Below, one piece after another: positions 43,660 to 52,138 of a DNA stretch of 64,000 nt; the stretch's first letter is position 1; every line of letters begins with the position of its first letter. Position numbers and translations under genes: made by a program. Origin of the DNA: Gluconobacter cadivus (GTDB lineage Bacteria; Pseudomonadota; Alphaproteobacteria; Acetobacterales; Acetobacteraceae); assembly GCF_015244745.1 (NCBI RefSeq), contig NZ_JABCQI010000008.1, positions 1 to 64,000 on the forward strand. The letters run 5' to 3'. The notes beneath the pieces were generated by a model. It was not told where the DNA came from. It saw only the letters and a program-made list of their open reading frames with translations, and made no database searches.

Positions 43660-45021
43660 ATGACCCCCGCAGCCCGTCTTTCAGGCGCCATCGATCTGCT
43701 CTGTGCGATCCAGAATGCGCCCCGCCGTCCCGCCGACGCCACAGCCAACGCCTTTTTCCGCGAACGCCGTTATATTGGTGCCGGCGACCGTCGGGCCATT
43801 TCCACGATCGTCTGGGATGTCCTGCGTGGCTGGAGACGGCTGCAATGGAATCTCAGGGATATTTCCGGCGACATTTCTCCACGGCTAATCTGTGCGGCAT
43901 CGCTCCTGCTTGGCGGAGAGACGATGGAGAATGTCCGTCGGCTTTTCTCCGGGGAGCGTTACGCGCAGAACCCTCTGACGTCTCGTGAAGATGTGGCACT
44001 CAAGGGTTTGGAAGGAAAAGAACTTTCCACCCAGAAGCAGCCGCTGGCCGTGCGGCTTGAATACCCGGACTGGCTGGACAGCGCGCTCCGGGAAACGTTC
44101 GGCAACCGGCTGCCAGACGAAATGGAAGCAATGCTGGGCACGCCGACGCTAGATCTTCGGGTCAACCTGCTCAAGGGAAGCCGGGAGCAGGCCGCGCGGG
44201 AACTTCGTCGCGAATCGCTTCCGGCGGAAATGACGAAGCTGTCTCCGTGGGGTCTGCGTCTCGATGGGCGCCAGCCCGTCACCGCGACGCAGGCTTTTAA
44301 AGACGGTCTGGTTGAGATTCAGGACGAAGGCAGCCAGCTTGTGGTCGCGGCCGCCGATGCGCGTGGTGAGCACCGGGTTCTGGATTATTGCGCCGGAGCA
44401 GGCGGCAAGACGCTGGCATTGGCGATGACCATGGAAAACCGTGGACATATCGTTGCCTGTGACGTGCATGAGAAACGCCTTGACGGAGCGGTGAAGCGGC
44501 TGCGTCGTGCAGGCGTTCACAACGTGGAACGGCATCTGTTGGTGTCCGGAGACAAATGGGCGAAGCGTCGGGCTGGAAGCTTTGATCGTGTGCTTGTCGA
44601 TGCGCCGTGTTCGGGAACCGGGACATGGCGGCGCAACCCGGATGCACGACTGCGCCTGACACCAGAAGACATTCAGGAACTCGTCATCAAACAGGCGCAG
44701 ATCCTTGATCGTGCGGCATCTTTGGTGAAGCCAGGTGGACGTATGATCTATGCGACGTGCTCGCTTCTGGCCTGTGAGAACGGCCAGCAGATCGACGCCT
44801 TCCTCAAGCGTCGCGATGACTTCAGACGCCTGCCGAAGGAGCAGATGTCCGAACTTCTGCCCGCCGAGCTGCGGAGCAAGGCTCAGTTCTCGCTGACGCC
44901 GTTGCGGGATGGCACGGACGGATTCTTCGCCTGCGTTCTCGAGCGCGTCGTAACGGAAGCGAAAACGCAAGAGGAAGACGTGGCAGTTACGCTCCCGGTG
45001 ACAGAAGATCCTTCCACATAA
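43660..45021 (+). CDS. rsmB: RsmB-like 16S rRNA cytosine-5-methyltransferase (NOL1/NOP2/sun family)
   Basis: The 453-residue enzyme has an N-terminal NusB-like helical domain and a SAM domain from about residue 230: LDYCAGAGGKTLALAM is the SAM loop, FDRVLVDAPCSGTGTWRRNPD holds one catalytic Cys and MIYATCSLLACENG the other. RsmB methylates C967 of 16S rRNA in E. coli; the target here is assumed by family. Its 3' end overlaps the convergent GNAT gene by 35 bp. Confidence 0.92.
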   Translation: MTPAARLSGAIDLLCAIQNAPRRPADATANAFFRERRYIGAGDRRAISTIVWDVLRGWRRLQWNLRDISGDISPRLICAASLLLGGETMENVRRLFSGERYAQNPLTSREDVALKGLEGKELSTQKQPLAVRLEYPDWLDSALRETFGNRLPDEMEAMLGTPTLDLRVNLLKGSREQAARELRRESLPAEMTKLSPWGLRLDGRQPVTATQAFKDGLVEIQDEGSQLVVAAADARGEHRVLDYCAGAGGKTLALAMTMENRGHIVACDVHEKRLDGAVKRLRRAGVHNVERHLLVSGDKWAKRRAGSFDRVLVDAPCSGTGTWRRNPDARLRLTPEDIQELVIKQAQILDRAASLVKPGGRMIYATCSLLACENGQQIDAFLKRRDDFRRLPKEQMSELLPAELRSKAQFSLTPLRDGTDGFFACVLERVVTEAKTQEEDVAVTLPVTEDPST

Positions 45022-45529
45022 CAAGCGCGTCCACATATCCTTCCGAAGGGTGATCGAAGGCGCCTGGCAGCGTTCCGATCACCCGAAACCCCAGTGATTT
45101 CCACAGCTCTACGGCGCGCAGATTGGTGCTGAGAACGAAATTGAACTGCATGGCGCGAAAGCCGAGTTTCGTCGCTTCAGCAAGTGCTTCCTCGGCCATT
45201 GCCCGCCCAGCACCAAAACCGGGACGTGCAACGAATCCCGCATTGGCGATGTGACTTCCACCGCCTTTTTGGTTGGCCTGAAGATAGAATGTGCCCACGA
45301 TCTCATGATCGTGGGTCTGGGCGACATAAACACGGTGCTCGACAGCCATCCAGTATGCCAGAGCCTGCTGCCGCCCCCAGTGGCGGGGCAGTGCGTAAGT
45401 TTCGCCTTTACGCAATACAGGAGACAGCAGACGCCAGATTCCTTCCCGATCCAGAGACTGGGCGGGACGAATCAGGAGACCGCTTCCGGTTTGAGCTGAA
45501 GACGATGGCATAACAGGGCTTTCTTCCAT
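44987..45529 (-). CDS. GNAT-family N-acetyltransferase
   Basis: The 180-residue protein has the GNAT fold: VYVAQTHDHEIVGTFYL (strands 2-4), the acetyl-CoA loop VARPGFGAGRAMAEEAL, and AVELWKSLGFRVIGTLPGAF near the end, a pattern of RimI/YhhY-like enzymes that acetylate proteins or small amines. The substrate is unknown. ATG 45511 is an alternative start. Convergent with rsmB. Confidence 0.88.
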   Translation of the reverse strand: MEESPVMPSSSAQTGSGLLIRPAQSLDREGIWRLLSPVLRKGETYALPRHWGRQQALAYWMAVEHRVYVAQTHDHEIVGTFYLQANQKGGGSHIANAGFVARPGFGAGRAMAEEALAEATKLGFRAMQFNFVLSTNLRAVELWKSLGFRVIGTLPGAFDHPSEGYVDALVMWKDLLSPGA

Positions 45530-45603
45530 GTTTTAGGTGCGCGACGGCATTTGAGGTATGATACCGCTTCGTATCCATCATGCGGAGCCCGTGCCGAACA
45601 TCC

Positions 45604-47406
45604 ATGCAGTATGACATTCTTATCGGCATTGCCTCGACTTTTGGCGCAGGAATGCTGGCCCAGTGGGTCGCCTGGCGCTTTCGGCTTCCGGCCATTGTCC
45701 TTCTCTTCTCGCTGGGTCTGATTTTCGGACCGGGACTGGGTATTCTTCATCCTTCCGAAACGATGGGATGGATGTTCCGACCACTGGTGTCACTACTGGT
45801 GGCGCTTGTCGTGTTCGAAGGCGGCATGGCGCTCGATTTCCGCCAGTTGCGCGAAGCCGGGGAGGGTGTCGCACGCCTGACGATGCTCGCCCTACCCATC
45901 AACTGGGTTCTGGGGTCTCTGGCCGCGCATTATGTCGCGCATCTGGAATGGGGCACGTCCATGCTGTTCGGAGCGATCGTCGTCGTGACGGGCCCAACGG
46001 TGGTGCTGCCACTCCTGCGAAGTGCCAAACTGCAACCGCGTGTGGCGGCGTTCCTGCGATGGGAAGCCATCGTCAACGATCCATTGGGCGCCATTCTGGC
46101 CGCAGTCGTGCTTCAGCTCATGCTCCTGCGGGCGGACGTTCATGCGGGTGTCTTTTTCACCCACACACTGCCTGATCTGCTGGGCGCGATTGCCGTCGCG
46201 CTCTCTGCGGGCATCCTGCCAGCCTATCTGATCCGGTATCTGTTCACGCGCGATCTGATGCCGGAAATCCTCAAGACACCCATGCTGATTTCGATGGCAT
46301 TGGTGATCTTCTCGCTGTGCAATCTGGAAATGGGCGGCGCAGGGCTGATGGCGGTCACGATCTTCGGCATGGCTCTGGCCAATCTTCATATTCCGGGCGT
46401 GACAGAGCTCCGACGTATGAAGGAGTCGCTGGTGGTTCTGGTTGTATCAGTGCTGTTCATCATGCTGACAGCCGATCTGCAGCGAAATGTTCTGGCGCAG
46501 CTCTCGATTCCGATTTTCGCACTGACGGTAGTGGTTTTATTTGTCGTGCGTCCGTTGGGTATTTTCCTTTCAACTCTGGGGACAAGCATGCCCTGGAAGG
46601 AAAAGCTGTTTGTCGGCTGGATTGCGCCACGCGGTATTGTCGCAGCTGCTGTGGCGGGTGAGGCGGGTGTCAGCCTGAAGGAAGCGGGCTATCATTCTGC
46701 CGATCTGATCATGCCCGCTGTATTCGCCGTGATTGCCGTTACGATGATCCTGCATGGCTTTTCACTTGGCCCGATTGCGCGGCGCCTCAAACTCACACTC
46801 TCCAATGATCCGGCCATCGCAATTCTGGGATCAAGCGGATGGTCCATCAACTTTGCGTCCTGTCTGCGCAAAGCAGGGGTGCCAGTTTTGCTGGTCGATA
46901 ACCGCTCCAGCGCACTTCTGCCCGCCACCCGGCAGGACATTCCAGTACTGCGCGCAGAACTCCTGTCACAGCACGGACAGGAGTCTCTTGAAGAGCGACC
47001 TGCCGACTATCTGATCGCAACAACAGCTGACGGCATTTATAACGGTATGGTCTGCGGGCATCTGGCCCCGACCATGGGACGGCAGCGCGTCTACCAGATC
47101 AGCCCAGGTGTGGCGCGGCTCGACTTCTATCACGGTCTGTCACGCGATGCGCGCGGCAAGGTTCTGGGCGAGCCGGCGTGGAATTATACGCTGTTCGATA
47201 CGCTATTCGATCAAGGCTGGCGTTTCAGCGCCACGGAAGCCACCGAAGAGAGCGCCTCAATGTTCGGAAATGACGAAAATAGACTTGATATTCTCGTCGT
47301 GCGCCGTGACGGAGGCATCCTGATCCGTTCAGCTGAAGACAATGACAAAGCCGTACCCCAACCAGGAGATTACATGATCTCCATGGTCCCGCCGGATGTC
47401 GAATAA
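45604..47406 (+). CDS. CPA-type cation:proton antiporter with C-terminal nucleotide-binding domain
   Basis: ATG 45604 gives 600 residues. About the first 390 form twelve or so membrane spans of the Na+/H+ or K+/H+ exchanger fold, with VVVTGPTVVLPLLRS, EAIVNDPLGAILAAV (the ion-binding Asp) and GWIAPRGIVAAAVAGE. The remainder resembles a TrkA-N/RCK domain (DPAIAILGSSGWSINFASCLR, VLLVDNRSS) that may sense nucleotides. The first glycine of the usual loop is altered. It likely controls pH or ion balance. Confidence 0.88.
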   Translation: MQYDILIGIASTFGAGMLAQWVAWRFRLPAIVLLFSLGLIFGPGLGILHPSETMGWMFRPLVSLLVALVVFEGGMALDFRQLREAGEGVARLTMLALPINWVLGSLAAHYVAHLEWGTSMLFGAIVVVTGPTVVLPLLRSAKLQPRVAAFLRWEAIVNDPLGAILAAVVLQLMLLRADVHAGVFFTHTLPDLLGAIAVALSAGILPAYLIRYLFTRDLMPEILKTPMLISMALVIFSLCNLEMGGAGLMAVTIFGMALANLHIPGVTELRRMKESLVVLVVSVLFIMLTADLQRNVLAQLSIPIFALTVVVLFVVRPLGIFLSTLGTSMPWKEKLFVGWIAPRGIVAAAVAGEAGVSLKEAGYHSADLIMPAVFAVIAVTMILHGFSLGPIARRLKLTLSNDPAIAILGSSGWSINFASCLRKAGVPVLLVDNRSSALLPATRQDIPVLRAELLSQHGQESLEERPADYLIATTADGIYNGMVCGHLAPTMGRQRVYQISPGVARLDFYHGLSRDARGKVLGEPAWNYTLFDTLFDQGWRFSATEATEESASMFGNDENRLDILVVRRDGGILIRSAEDNDKAVPQPGDYMISMVPPDVE

Positions 47407-47518
47407 ATATGAAGATACATCTCAAAAATGACGTCTGATTTTTTACAATAGAATTTCCTCTTTTCCTTCTTCCCTTGCCCGCATGGCACCGCCATCATAC
47501 AGAAAACGGAGAACTCGC

Positions 47519-48478
47519 ATGGACGTACAGACTTGCGTTTGTTACTGCACTGATCGATCATATCTTTTTCCGACTCTCGTCAGTGCACTTCAGGCGCGCG
47601 CCCATGCGGCATCACACATTGCAGACATTATTATTGTCTGTTTTGACGTCGATGCAGAGACAATTTCCGTTGCTCAATCAATATGCAATAAAAATAATAT
47701 CACTCTTTTCTCAAGATCCGGAAAAGACATAGATGGCGCGCCAGCTATGCTTGGAAGACTGTATCTAGATGAAATTTTACCTGAAAATTATAGAAATATC
47801 CTTTATATCGATGGCGACACGCAGATCAAATCGTCGCTGAACGAATTTCTGGCCTGCGTACCGCCTGAAGGACGCTTTTTCGCTTCAGCCGATCCTATGG
47901 TTTTCCTGCTTGAAGATCAGTCAAAAGAAGGAGAGTCAGTCCGGAAGCATTTTCAGGAAATCGGCCTCAATCCTGAGCGATCCAGGCAATATTTCAATAC
48001 AGGAGTGCTCTACTTCAATCGCTCAGCCTGGGCTGTCATTGCGGAGAAGGCGCGGACAATCATTCGGTCTCAGAACACGATGTCCAGATTCCCGGATCAG
48101 GACATTCTTAATATTGTCGGCATTGAGCGTGCGCTGCCAATGTCGCTATCGTGGAATTTTCCCGTTTTCCTGTACAATGCCCGGCTTGAGAGCACGGTTC
48201 AGCCAAAAATTGTCCACTATATGTCCCAGCCAAAGCCATGGGACGGGATCTTTCAGCCATGGCAGGCAAGTGACTATGCTCCATACCCGGCATTCGTTGC
48301 AGCTTATCCCGAAATTTCCGGACTCTGGAAAAGAAGCTCGCTCCTTCGAAAGATACGATATTTCGCGCAGCAGCATTACAAACGCTTCTGCGAGACCCAG
48401 AAATGGGGGCATGGTGCTGTGCATGTCCTTGTTCTGGATTACGAAGCCAAATGCCGTAATGACGCGAAACAGGTTTAA
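47519..48478 (+). CDS. Family 8 glycosyltransferase
   Basis: ATG 47519 gives 319 residues. The GT8 pattern is clear: an N-terminal CVCYCTDRSYLFPTLVSAL, the metal-binding DGD at residues 98-100 in ILYIDGDTQIKSSL, FNTGVLYFNRSAW, DQDILNIV and a C-terminal IVHYMSQPKPWDGIF. Enzymes of this family add glucose or galactose to lipopolysaccharide or other glycans. The gene is AT-richer than its neighbours, which suggests later acquisition. It stands alone. Confidence 0.88.
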   Translation: MDVQTCVCYCTDRSYLFPTLVSALQARAHAASHIADIIIVCFDVDAETISVAQSICNKNNITLFSRSGKDIDGAPAMLGRLYLDEILPENYRNILYIDGDTQIKSSLNEFLACVPPEGRFFASADPMVFLLEDQSKEGESVRKHFQEIGLNPERSRQYFNTGVLYFNRSAWAVIAEKARTIIRSQNTMSRFPDQDILNIVGIERALPMSLSWNFPVFLYNARLESTVQPKIVHYMSQPKPWDGIFQPWQASDYAPYPAFVAAYPEISGLWKRSSLLRKIRYFAQQHYKRFCETQKWGHGAVHVLVLDYEAKCRNDAKQV

Positions 48479-48501
48479 CGACTATAGTTCCAATGGTGCA
48501 C

Positions 48502-49014
48502 TCAAGACGGCTCTTCGACTGTAATATGCGATAAACCGGCTTCAAGAAGCGCACGGAGGTCCTTTTCCTCAACGGCAATACAGCCCTCCGTGTATCCACT
48601 GGCAGGCGGTAGGTGCAGGAAAATCGCCGATCCGCATCCCGACTTGGCTGGCGCATCATTCCACCCCAGAACGATGCAAAGATCGTAAACATGATCGTCA
48701 CGCCACAGGTTTTCGCATGAGGCCGGGTGAGGAAGCGTTACGGCGCGATTGTAATCAGAATGAGCGGGATCGTCGCACCAGCCATCATTAGGGGCGATAG
48801 GCTCGATGGGGAGTCCTGCTGCGCAGACCGGATGCGATAGGCGGTCCGCACGGTAGAAGACGCGCCGGAATGGGAGTTCCCCGACGGGAGTACGAAGGTC
48901 TCCTTCTCTTTTGTCAAGAGACAGGCCGCGTTGTCCGATCAAAGCCGGAATGATTTTCCCCTGAAAGTGAAGAAAAGCGCGGTCTCCGGCGGTTTTCAAA
49001 ATAGCTTTAGCCAT
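48502..49014 (-). CDS. L,D-transpeptidase / YkuD-domain protein
   Basis: ATG 49014 has AAGGA about 9 bases upstream and gives 170 residues; longer readings overlap the divergent response-regulator leader. The YkuD domain is shown by LDKREGDLRTPVGELPFRRVFYR and the active site FLHLPPASGYTEGCIAVEE with catalytic Cys and upstream His. No signal peptide is seen, which is usual for the short YkuD subgroup but leaves open how it reaches peptidoglycan. Confidence 0.87.
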   Translation of the reverse strand: MAKAILKTAGDRAFLHFQGKIIPALIGQRGLSLDKREGDLRTPVGELPFRRVFYRADRLSHPVCAAGLPIEPIAPNDGWCDDPAHSDYNRAVTLPHPASCENLWRDDHVYDLCIVLGWNDAPAKSGCGSAIFLHLPPASGYTEGCIAVEEKDLRALLEAGLSHITVEEPS

Positions 49015-49177
49015 AATGCTGTTTCCTTTTCCGGCTGTACTTGCCATAGTCTGATGCGAAAGCATGCTGCTTTCTTCCCGTTTACCGGGAATGGTAAGTC
49101 CGGATGTGCAAGTTACGAACACCGAATTTTTGCGGATGTGTCGTTTCTTCCGTCACGAGAGAACGAGACAGGTTATT

Positions 49178-49912
49178 ATGGCAGGTCCACGCCCCATCCT
49201 GGTTGTTGACGATGATGATACGCTCCGTCGTCTTCTGGCGGAGCAGCTTCAGCACGGCGGCGAACTGGAAGCGGTTGAGGCGACGTCCGTTGCCGCAGCA
49301 CGCGAACTCCTCGCCAAGCCTGGTGCCCGATATGACGCCATGTTGCTGGACATTACCCTTCCCGATGGCGATGGGCGCGATTTCTGCGCCGAACTGCGGC
49401 GCGCGGGCGTCCGCATGCCGATCATCATCCTGACCGGCTCCGACGACGAACATGACGTGGTACGCGGCCTTGATGCAGGGGCCAACGACTACGTTGCCAA
49501 GCCTTTCCGGATTGGTGAGCTTCTGGCCCGTCTGCGTGCCCAGTTGCGGATTTTCGAGAATAGCGAAGACGCCGTATTTGAAATCGGCCCTTATGCGTTC
49601 CGCCCGTCCGCAAAACTGCTGGTCGAAACAGCTCGCAACCGCCGGATCCGTCTGACGGAGAAGGAAGCAGCGATCCTGAAATATCTCTACCGTGCAGGTC
49701 AGCGTCCGGTGGCGCGTCAGGTTCTTCTGAACGAAGTCTGGGGCTATAACGCAGCCGTCACCACCCATACGCTTGAGACGCATATCTATCGCCTGCGTCA
49801 GAAAATCGAGCCCGATCCGACACGCACGTCACTTCTGATTACGGAAGGCGGCGGATATCGTCTTGATCCTGAAGGACGTGGCGTTATTGGCTCCGACAGC
49901 CTGTCAGCCTGA
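49178..49912 (+). CDS. OmpR-family response regulator (orphan)
   Basis: ATG 49178 (MAGPRPILVVDDDDTLRRLL) gives 244 residues. The receiver has the acidic pocket VVDDDD, phospho-acceptor Asp in MLLDITLPDGDG, the switch Thr in ILTGSDD and Lys in DYVAKPFRIGE. The DNA-binding winged helix runs from about 145 to 230 (IRLTEKEAAILKYLYRAGQ, THTLETHIYRLRQKIE). No histidine kinase gene is adjacent, so its partner and targets are unknown. A hairpin spans its stop codon. Confidence 0.93.
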   Translation: MAGPRPILVVDDDDTLRRLLAEQLQHGGELEAVEATSVAAARELLAKPGARYDAMLLDITLPDGDGRDFCAELRRAGVRMPIIILTGSDDEHDVVRGLDAGANDYVAKPFRIGELLARLRAQLRIFENSEDAVFEIGPYAFRPSAKLLVETARNRRIRLTEKEAAILKYLYRAGQRPVARQVLLNEVWGYNAAVTTHTLETHIYRLRQKIEPDPTRTSLLITEGGGYRLDPEGRGVIGSDSLSA

Positions 49913-49922
49913 AGGCTGACAG
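49901..49922. terminator. Hairpin at the response regulator / xthA convergence
   Basis: A perfect stem CTGTCAGCC/GGCTGACAG closes on TGAA, which contains the stop codon of the response regulator gene. Neither side has a T run, but the location between two convergent genes 24 bp apart suggests transcript-end function. Confidence 0.5.
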
Positions 49923-49936
49923 GAGCAGGTGAGGGG

Positions 49937-50734
49937 TCAGGCTGGATCGAAGTCCAGCACAACCGGGACGTGATCGGAGGGGCTTTCCCAGTCCCGTACG
50001 TCCTGTAAGACCCTGATATCCCGCAGGCCCGGCATAAGATCGGGCGTCATCCAGACATGATCCAGTCGCCGTCCGCGGTTGGATTTTTTCCAGTCCTTGT
50101 TGCGGTATGACCACCATGTGTAGAGCTTTTCCGGCTCCGGTGTGATCTTCCGCATGGCATCCTGAAATCCTGTCGCCATCCACGCCTTCAGACGTTCGAT
50201 TTCGGGCGGTGTGTGGCTAACAATTTTCAGGAGTTGTTTGTGGCTCCAGACGTCATGCTCCAGCGGCGCGATATTGAGGTCTCCGACCAGAATGCTGCGG
50301 GCAGGGGGCGTATTGCTGAACCAACTCGTGGCTTCATCCACAAAAGCGAGTTTGTGGGCGAATTTTTCGTTTTCCACCGGGTCGGGAATATCGCCTCCTG
50401 CCGGCACGTAAAAATCATGCAGTAGGATCGGACCGGCCGGGGTCGCAATGCTGGCTGCCACATGTCGGCAATCGGAGCGGGTACACCAGTCGGGCGTACC
50501 CGCCACACTCTGCAGCGGATGTCGCGACAGGATCGCCACACCATTATAGCTCTTCATGCCCTTATAGACCTGATGGGGCAGCCCCATTTCAGCCAGAGCC
50601 TGAGCGGGAAAGAGCGGATCCGGGACTTTCGTTTCCTGTAGACAGACGATGTCCGGGGCTTCCTGTTCGACGATCTGGTTCAGCAGAGGCAGTCTGAGTC
50701 GAAGGGAATTGATGTTCCAGGTGATGAGACGCAT
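49937..50734 (-). CDS. xthA: Exodeoxyribonuclease III
   Basis: XthA cleaves DNA at abasic sites and removes damaged 3' ends in base excision repair. ATG 50734 begins MRLITWNINSLRLRLPLL, the family N-terminus; a GTG at 50785 is less likely. The 265-residue product has IVCLQETKVPD, the metal and active-site residues in ILVGDLNIAPLEHDVW, RRLDHVWMTPDL and the final SDHVPVVLDF with the catalytic His. Complete and normal in length. Confidence 0.95.
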   Translation of the reverse strand: MRLITWNINSLRLRLPLLNQIVEQEAPDIVCLQETKVPDPLFPAQALAEMGLPHQVYKGMKSYNGVAILSRHPLQSVAGTPDWCTRSDCRHVAASIATPAGPILLHDFYVPAGGDIPDPVENEKFAHKLAFVDEATSWFSNTPPARSILVGDLNIAPLEHDVWSHKQLLKIVSHTPPEIERLKAWMATGFQDAMRKITPEPEKLYTWWSYRNKDWKKSNRGRRLDHVWMTPDLMPGLRDIRVLQDVRDWESPSDHVPVVLDFDPA

Positions 50735-50815
50735 GACGACTGGATCGACCGGATCAGGCGTTTTGACAAGCACCCTCTTGCACACAAAGCTTTCCCGTCC
50801 GATCTAGAACGAACC

Positions 50816-51823
50816 ATGACTGATCTGCACAACACGCTCCTGACGCTTGATTCCCATATCGATATTCCCTGGCCGGACCGGCAGGATGCCTGGGCGGAAG
50901 ATACGCCGAGGCAGGTAAATGTCCCCAAGACACGCAAAGGTGGCCTGAAAGCCGTATGCCTTGCAGCCTATATTCCGCAGGGTTCGCGTGATGAGGCGGG
51001 ACATGCCGAAGCCTGGGAGCGGGTTCAGGGCATGCTGGATGTCATTTCCGGGATCGAAGGACGTCAGGGCGATCACAGCGCACGCGTCTGTCGGACGGCG
51101 GCGGATGTCCGTGCGGCCCATACAGCAGGCGACCTTGCCGTCATTCCGGCGATCGAAAACGGCCATGGGCTGGGCGGTCAGCCAGAGCGTATCGCGGAAC
51201 TCGCTCGTCGCTATGGTGTGCGCTACATGACGCTGACTCATAACGGGCATAATGCGCTCGCGGATGCGGCCATTCCGCGCAAGGATCTGGCGGACAGCGA
51301 AACACTTCACGGCGGGCTGTCAGATCTCGGGCGTGAGGCAATCGCGCATATGAACCGCTCCGGCGTTCTGGTGGACATCTCCCATGCCGCAAAATCGACC
51401 ATGATGCAGGCCAGTGAAGTCTCCGCCACACCGGTTTTCGCAAGCCATTCCTGTGCCCGCGCCTTGTGCGATCACCCACGCAATCTGGACGATGAACAGC
51501 TTGATCGCCTGAAAGAAACGGGCGGCCTGATTCAGGTAACGGCCATGGGGTCCTTCCTGAAGAAAGGTGGCGGCGGAACAGTCGAAGATCTGGTGCGCCA
51601 CGTCTCGTATATTGCGAACCGGATCGGTGTGGAGCACGTGGGCATTTCCTCGGACTTCGATGGCGGCGGCGGCATTCCGGGATGGAAAGATGCAACCGAA
51701 ACCGCGAATGTGACGCATGCCCTTCAGGCGGCCGGGTTCAGTGATGCGGACATTTCTGCCATCTGGGGTGGCAACATGCTGCGCCTTCTGGAAACGGCTG
51801 AAAACGCCGCGACAGCACTCTGA
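50816..51823 (+). CDS. Renal-dipeptidase-like membrane dipeptidase (M19)
   Basis: The 335-residue enzyme is a zinc dipeptidase. Metal ligands are visible in LTLDSHIDIPWP, IENGHGLGGQ with the bridging Glu, ISHAAKSTMM and ASHSCARALCDHPRNLDDEQL, and the substrate Asp in GISSDFDGGGGIPGW. No signal peptide is evident, so it probably works in the cytoplasm on dipeptides. It is divergent from xthA and followed by an unusual 315-bp intergenic region. Confidence 0.93.
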   Translation: MTDLHNTLLTLDSHIDIPWPDRQDAWAEDTPRQVNVPKTRKGGLKAVCLAAYIPQGSRDEAGHAEAWERVQGMLDVISGIEGRQGDHSARVCRTAADVRAAHTAGDLAVIPAIENGHGLGGQPERIAELARRYGVRYMTLTHNGHNALADAAIPRKDLADSETLHGGLSDLGREAIAHMNRSGVLVDISHAAKSTMMQASEVSATPVFASHSCARALCDHPRNLDDEQLDRLKETGGLIQVTAMGSFLKKGGGGTVEDLVRHVSYIANRIGVEHVGISSDFDGGGGIPGWKDATETANVTHALQAAGFSDADISAIWGGNMLRLLETAENAATAL

Positions 51824-52138
51824 AACCAGCATTGAAAACCCGCTTCGACAGACCGAAAAAGAACAGAACATGATCATGGTGAACAAAACAGACGCCGCTT
51901 CGTCCACCATGATTTGTTGAGGCACCTAAAAGCCTCCGTTCGATCCTTTCCTCCCTTCCAAAAATACTTATTGGAATGAAGGAGGAAAGTAAGAAGCGAT
52001 TGTTTTCAACAACTTACAAAATATGATTAAAAATTAGGCAATCTGAAGGCAGGTCTGGCAAACCGTGGCTTTCATGATTCTGTCACAGACCAGCCCACAG
52101 ACTTTTCCACAGGTTCAGTGGATGACTGAAGAAGCCCG
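51824..52138. other. 315-bp intergenic region with nested hairpins before uvrC
   Basis: No gene above 20 codons is visible. Two folded blocks stand out. At 51867-51918, ATCATGGTG pairs with CACCATGAT (one bulge further out), enclosing GACG/CGTC; a 16-codon frame (ATG 51870 to TGA 51918) lies exactly in it. At 51946-51989, CTTTCCTCC pairs with GGAGGAAAG and TTCCAA with TTGGAA around an AT loop. An AT-rich tract (52010-52040) follows. A noncoding RNA or leader is possible. Confidence 0.45.

Noticed and set aside
52083-52120. DnaA-box-like TTTTCCACA before uvrC
   Set aside because: A single mismatched copy without an AT-rich unwinding region next to dnaA or dnaN; not evidence for an origin.
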